From: an uncultured Collinsella sp.
Lineage (GTDB): Bacteria > Actinomycetota > Coriobacteriia > Coriobacteriales > Coriobacteriaceae
NCBI GenBank assembly: GCA_900544645.1
Contig: UQWG01000043.1
Coordinates: 1-16,426 of the forward strand
Length of the DNA: 16,426 bases
Reading direction: 5' to 3'
Positions 14,789-16,426 of this stretch are shown here, one piece after another. Both the position numbers and the translations under genes were made by a program. The notes below the pieces were generated by a model, which did no database searches, was not told the DNA's origin, and saw only the letters and a program-made list of their open reading frames with translations. Within the stretch, counting starts at the first letter, position 1. The number at the start of each line of letters is the position of its first letter.

Positions 14789-16402
14789 ATGGCCATCATC
14801 AACAAGGGTATGTCCAGGCGTTCGTTCCTCGGCCTCACCGGCAGCGTCGCTGCTGTCGCAGGGCTTGGTCTCACTGGCTGCGGTGGCAGCTCTAGCGACG
14901 AGGGTTCCGCTTCCGGTTCCACCGATTCCGCCAACCGTGGCGGCGGCGTGATCACCGCTGGTTCCGCTTACGCTCCGTCCAGCTTCGATCCCGCCAGCAC
15001 CGGCTCCGCTGTGGGCCTGGGTGCTAACTGGCACGTCGTCGAGGGCCTCTACGGCATCGATTACCACGACTACAGCACCTTCAACGAGCTCGCCACCGAC
15101 GATCCCAAGTCTGTGGACGACACCACTTTCGAGGTCACCATCCGCAAGGGCGCCAAGTTCTCCGATGGCACCGAGGTCACCGCTGACGATGTCGTTGCCT
15201 CCTACACCGCTTGCGCCGCTTCCGCTACCTATGCTCCGTTCTTCCAGCCCTTCGAGTCCATCGAGGCCAAGGACGCCAGCACCGTGACGGTCAAGACCAA
15301 GGTCCCCAACTTCTCCCTGCTCAAGGATCGTCTGGCCATCGTCCGCGTTACCCCGGCTACCCAGACCGAGGAGGATCGCGCCAAGCAGCCGATCGGCTCC
15401 GGCCCCTGGATGTACGACTCTATCTCCGATACCGAGATCACCCTGGTTCCCAACCCCGAGTACAACGGTGAGTACGCTGCCGAGGATAAGAAGATCCAGT
15501 ACAGCATCCTGACCGACCCCACCGCTCGCGTTACCGCTCAGCAGGAGGGCTCCACGCTCGTTATGGAGCTCGTTACCGCTGACGCCGTCGACCAGCTCGA
15601 GAGCGCCGGCTGCAAGATTGACAACGTCCAGGGTTTCGGCACCCGCTTCATCATGTTCAACGTCGCCAAGGAGCCTTGGAACAACGTCAAGGTCCGTCAG
15701 GCTGTCATGTATGCGCTCGACACCGAGAAGATGGTCAGCAACACCTTCGCCGGCCTTGCCACCGCTGCCAGCTGCTACCTGCCCAAGAGCTTCACCAACT
15801 ATCATGAGGCTTCCACGGTATACAAGACCGACGCCAAGAAGGCTAAGAAGCTCATCGAGGAGTCTGGCATCACCCCGGGTGCCATCACCCTGCGCACCAC
15901 CGACAACGAGCAGATTAAGGGCATGGCCGCCCAGGTCAAGAACGACCTCGACGCTCTCGGCTTCGATGTGACCATCCAGACCGATACCTCGCCGGCTACC
16001 TACGCTGCCATCGACGGCGGCGAGGCCTACGATATCCTCCTTGCCCCTGGCGATCCTTCCTGCTTCGGCGCCGACCCCGACCTGCTGCTCAACTGGTGGT
16101 ACGGCGACAACGTCTGGATGCAGACCCGTTGCCCGTGGAAGGAGTCCGCTGAGTGGCAGAAGCTCCACGCTCTCATGGACGAGGCTCTTGCCGCCGAGGG
16201 CGACGAACAGCAGAAGAAGTGGAACGAGTGCTTCGACATCATTGCCGACAACGCCGTTCTGTACCCCGTTGTCCACGTCAAGACCGTCTCCGCTTCCTGG
16301 GACGATCCGTCCACTGCGCCCAACGGCGAGGCTCTCGATGGCTTCAAGGGCATCGGCACGACGAGCATGTCCTTCAGGGGCGTTGCGACCGTCAAGGCGT
16401 AA
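14789..16402 (+). CDS. ABC transporter solute-binding lipoprotein, peptide/nickel family (SBP_bac_5)
   Basis: This is the extracytoplasmic receptor of an oligopeptide-type ABC importer; it captures substrate outside the membrane and delivers it to the permease. The 537-residue protein starts with a twin-arginine signal, S-R-R-S-F-L-G (residues 9-15), a short hydrophobic stretch and the lipobox L-T-G-C with the lipidated Cys31, followed by a Ser/Gly-rich linker. Family segments include FEVTIRKGAKFSDGTEVTADDV, IGSGPWMYD, NPEYNG and NNVKVRQAVMYALDTEKM. Codon choice is strongly skewed to C-ending codons (GCC, CTC, ACC, TCC) with AAG for Lys, unlike its neighbours, which suggests high expression. 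ATG at 14789 has AGGAG 5 bases upstream; Met8 is a weaker alternative. Permease and ATPase genes probably follow beyond the window. The substrate (peptide, nickel or other) cannot be told. Confidence 0.93.
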   Translation: MAIINKGMSRRSFLGLTGSVAAVAGLGLTGCGGSSSDEGSASGSTDSANRGGGVITAGSAYAPSSFDPASTGSAVGLGANWHVVEGLYGIDYHDYSTFNELATDDPKSVDDTTFEVTIRKGAKFSDGTEVTADDVVASYTACAASATYAPFFQPFESIEAKDASTVTVKTKVPNFSLLKDRLAIVRVTPATQTEEDRAKQPIGSGPWMYDSISDTEITLVPNPEYNGEYAAEDKKIQYSILTDPTARVTAQQEGSTLVMELVTADAVDQLESAGCKIDNVQGFGTRFIMFNVAKEPWNNVKVRQAVMYALDTEKMVSNTFAGLATAASCYLPKSFTNYHEASTVYKTDAKKAKKLIEESGITPGAITLRTTDNEQIKGMAAQVKNDLDALGFDVTIQTDTSPATYAAIDGGEAYDILLAPGDPSCFGADPDLLLNWWYGDNVWMQTRCPWKESAEWQKLHALMDEALAAEGDEQQKKWNECFDIIADNAVLYPVVHVKTVSASWDDPSTAPNGEALDGFKGIGTTSMSFRGVATVKA

Positions 16403-16417
16403 GACTCGCTTGAGTCT
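16402..16417 (+). repeat. Small inverted repeat after the binding-protein stop
   Basis: AGACTC (16402-16407) and GAGTCT (16412-16417) pair over 6 bp around the loop GCTT, overlapping the last base of the stop codon. No T-run is visible before the window ends nine bases later. It may be a leaky terminator or an mRNA-stabilising stem between the binding-protein gene and permease genes, as is common in such operons. Confidence 0.35.
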
Positions 16418-16426
16418 GTATGCAGG

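Noticed and set aside
14614..14895. Leader peptide or small gene in the 14614-14895 frame
   Set aside because: No ribosome site, no homology-like features, and it runs through the start of the binding-protein gene.
14771..16276. 501-residue open frame antisense to the binding-protein gene
   Set aside because: Composition (G, V, L, D runs) mirrors the highly biased codons of the true gene; no ribosome site or motifs.
1..16426. Mobile elements, CRISPR arrays, tRNA or rRNA genes, toxin-antitoxin or defence genes
   Set aside because: No transposase, integrase, spaced repeats, cloverleaf or defence-family motifs were seen on either strand.

Overview
This window looks like a chromosomal stretch from a Gram-positive actinobacterium of the class Coriobacteriia, most likely Collinsella or a close relative. 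That is an inference from GC-rich coding sequence with strong third-position bias, an actinobacterial style of UvrA zinc module (C-x2-H in place of C-x2-C), a lipoteichoic-acid-synthase-type enzyme, and the overall gene content. I see no mobile element, CRISPR array, rRNA or tRNA gene.

Layout: (1) 1-897, the 3' part of uvrB (+), closed by a strong hairpin terminator. (2) 963-7085, four genes on the minus strand, transcribed in the order lipoteichoic-acid-synthase-family phosphotransferase, mrp (Fe-S/P-loop ATPase), a BaiN/HI0933-like flavoprotein, and a COG2509-type FAD dehydrogenase. The mrp stop codon abuts the start of the BaiN-like gene. (3) 7086-7278, a divergent control region with a LexA-like box on the uvrA side and an inverted repeat around a possible promoter on the phosphotransferase side. 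(4) 7279-10158 uvrA (+). (5) 10291-14424, a compact + strand unit ybaK - murJ - uvrC with gaps of 3 and 0 bases. (6) 14425-14788, a 364-base non-coding region with a candidate promoter and a leader rich in inverted repeats. (7) 14789-16402, a Tat-exported solute-binding lipoprotein of an oligopeptide-type ABC transporter, whose codon use suggests high expression. Its transporter partners probably lie beyond the right edge.

Functionally, all three subunits of the UvrABC nucleotide excision repair machine lie within about 14.5 kb, which is tighter than in many bacteria. uvrB and uvrA are separated by the reverse-oriented 6-kb redox/envelope block. uvrC is translationally coupled to the lipid II flippase gene murJ.

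Most of the window is housekeeping. The parts worth a second look are the UvrC Fe-S cysteine pattern, the structured leader before the binding protein, the LexA-like box before uvrA, and the shortened glycine motif plus charged insertion in the BaiN-like protein. I found no clearly new multi-gene system.
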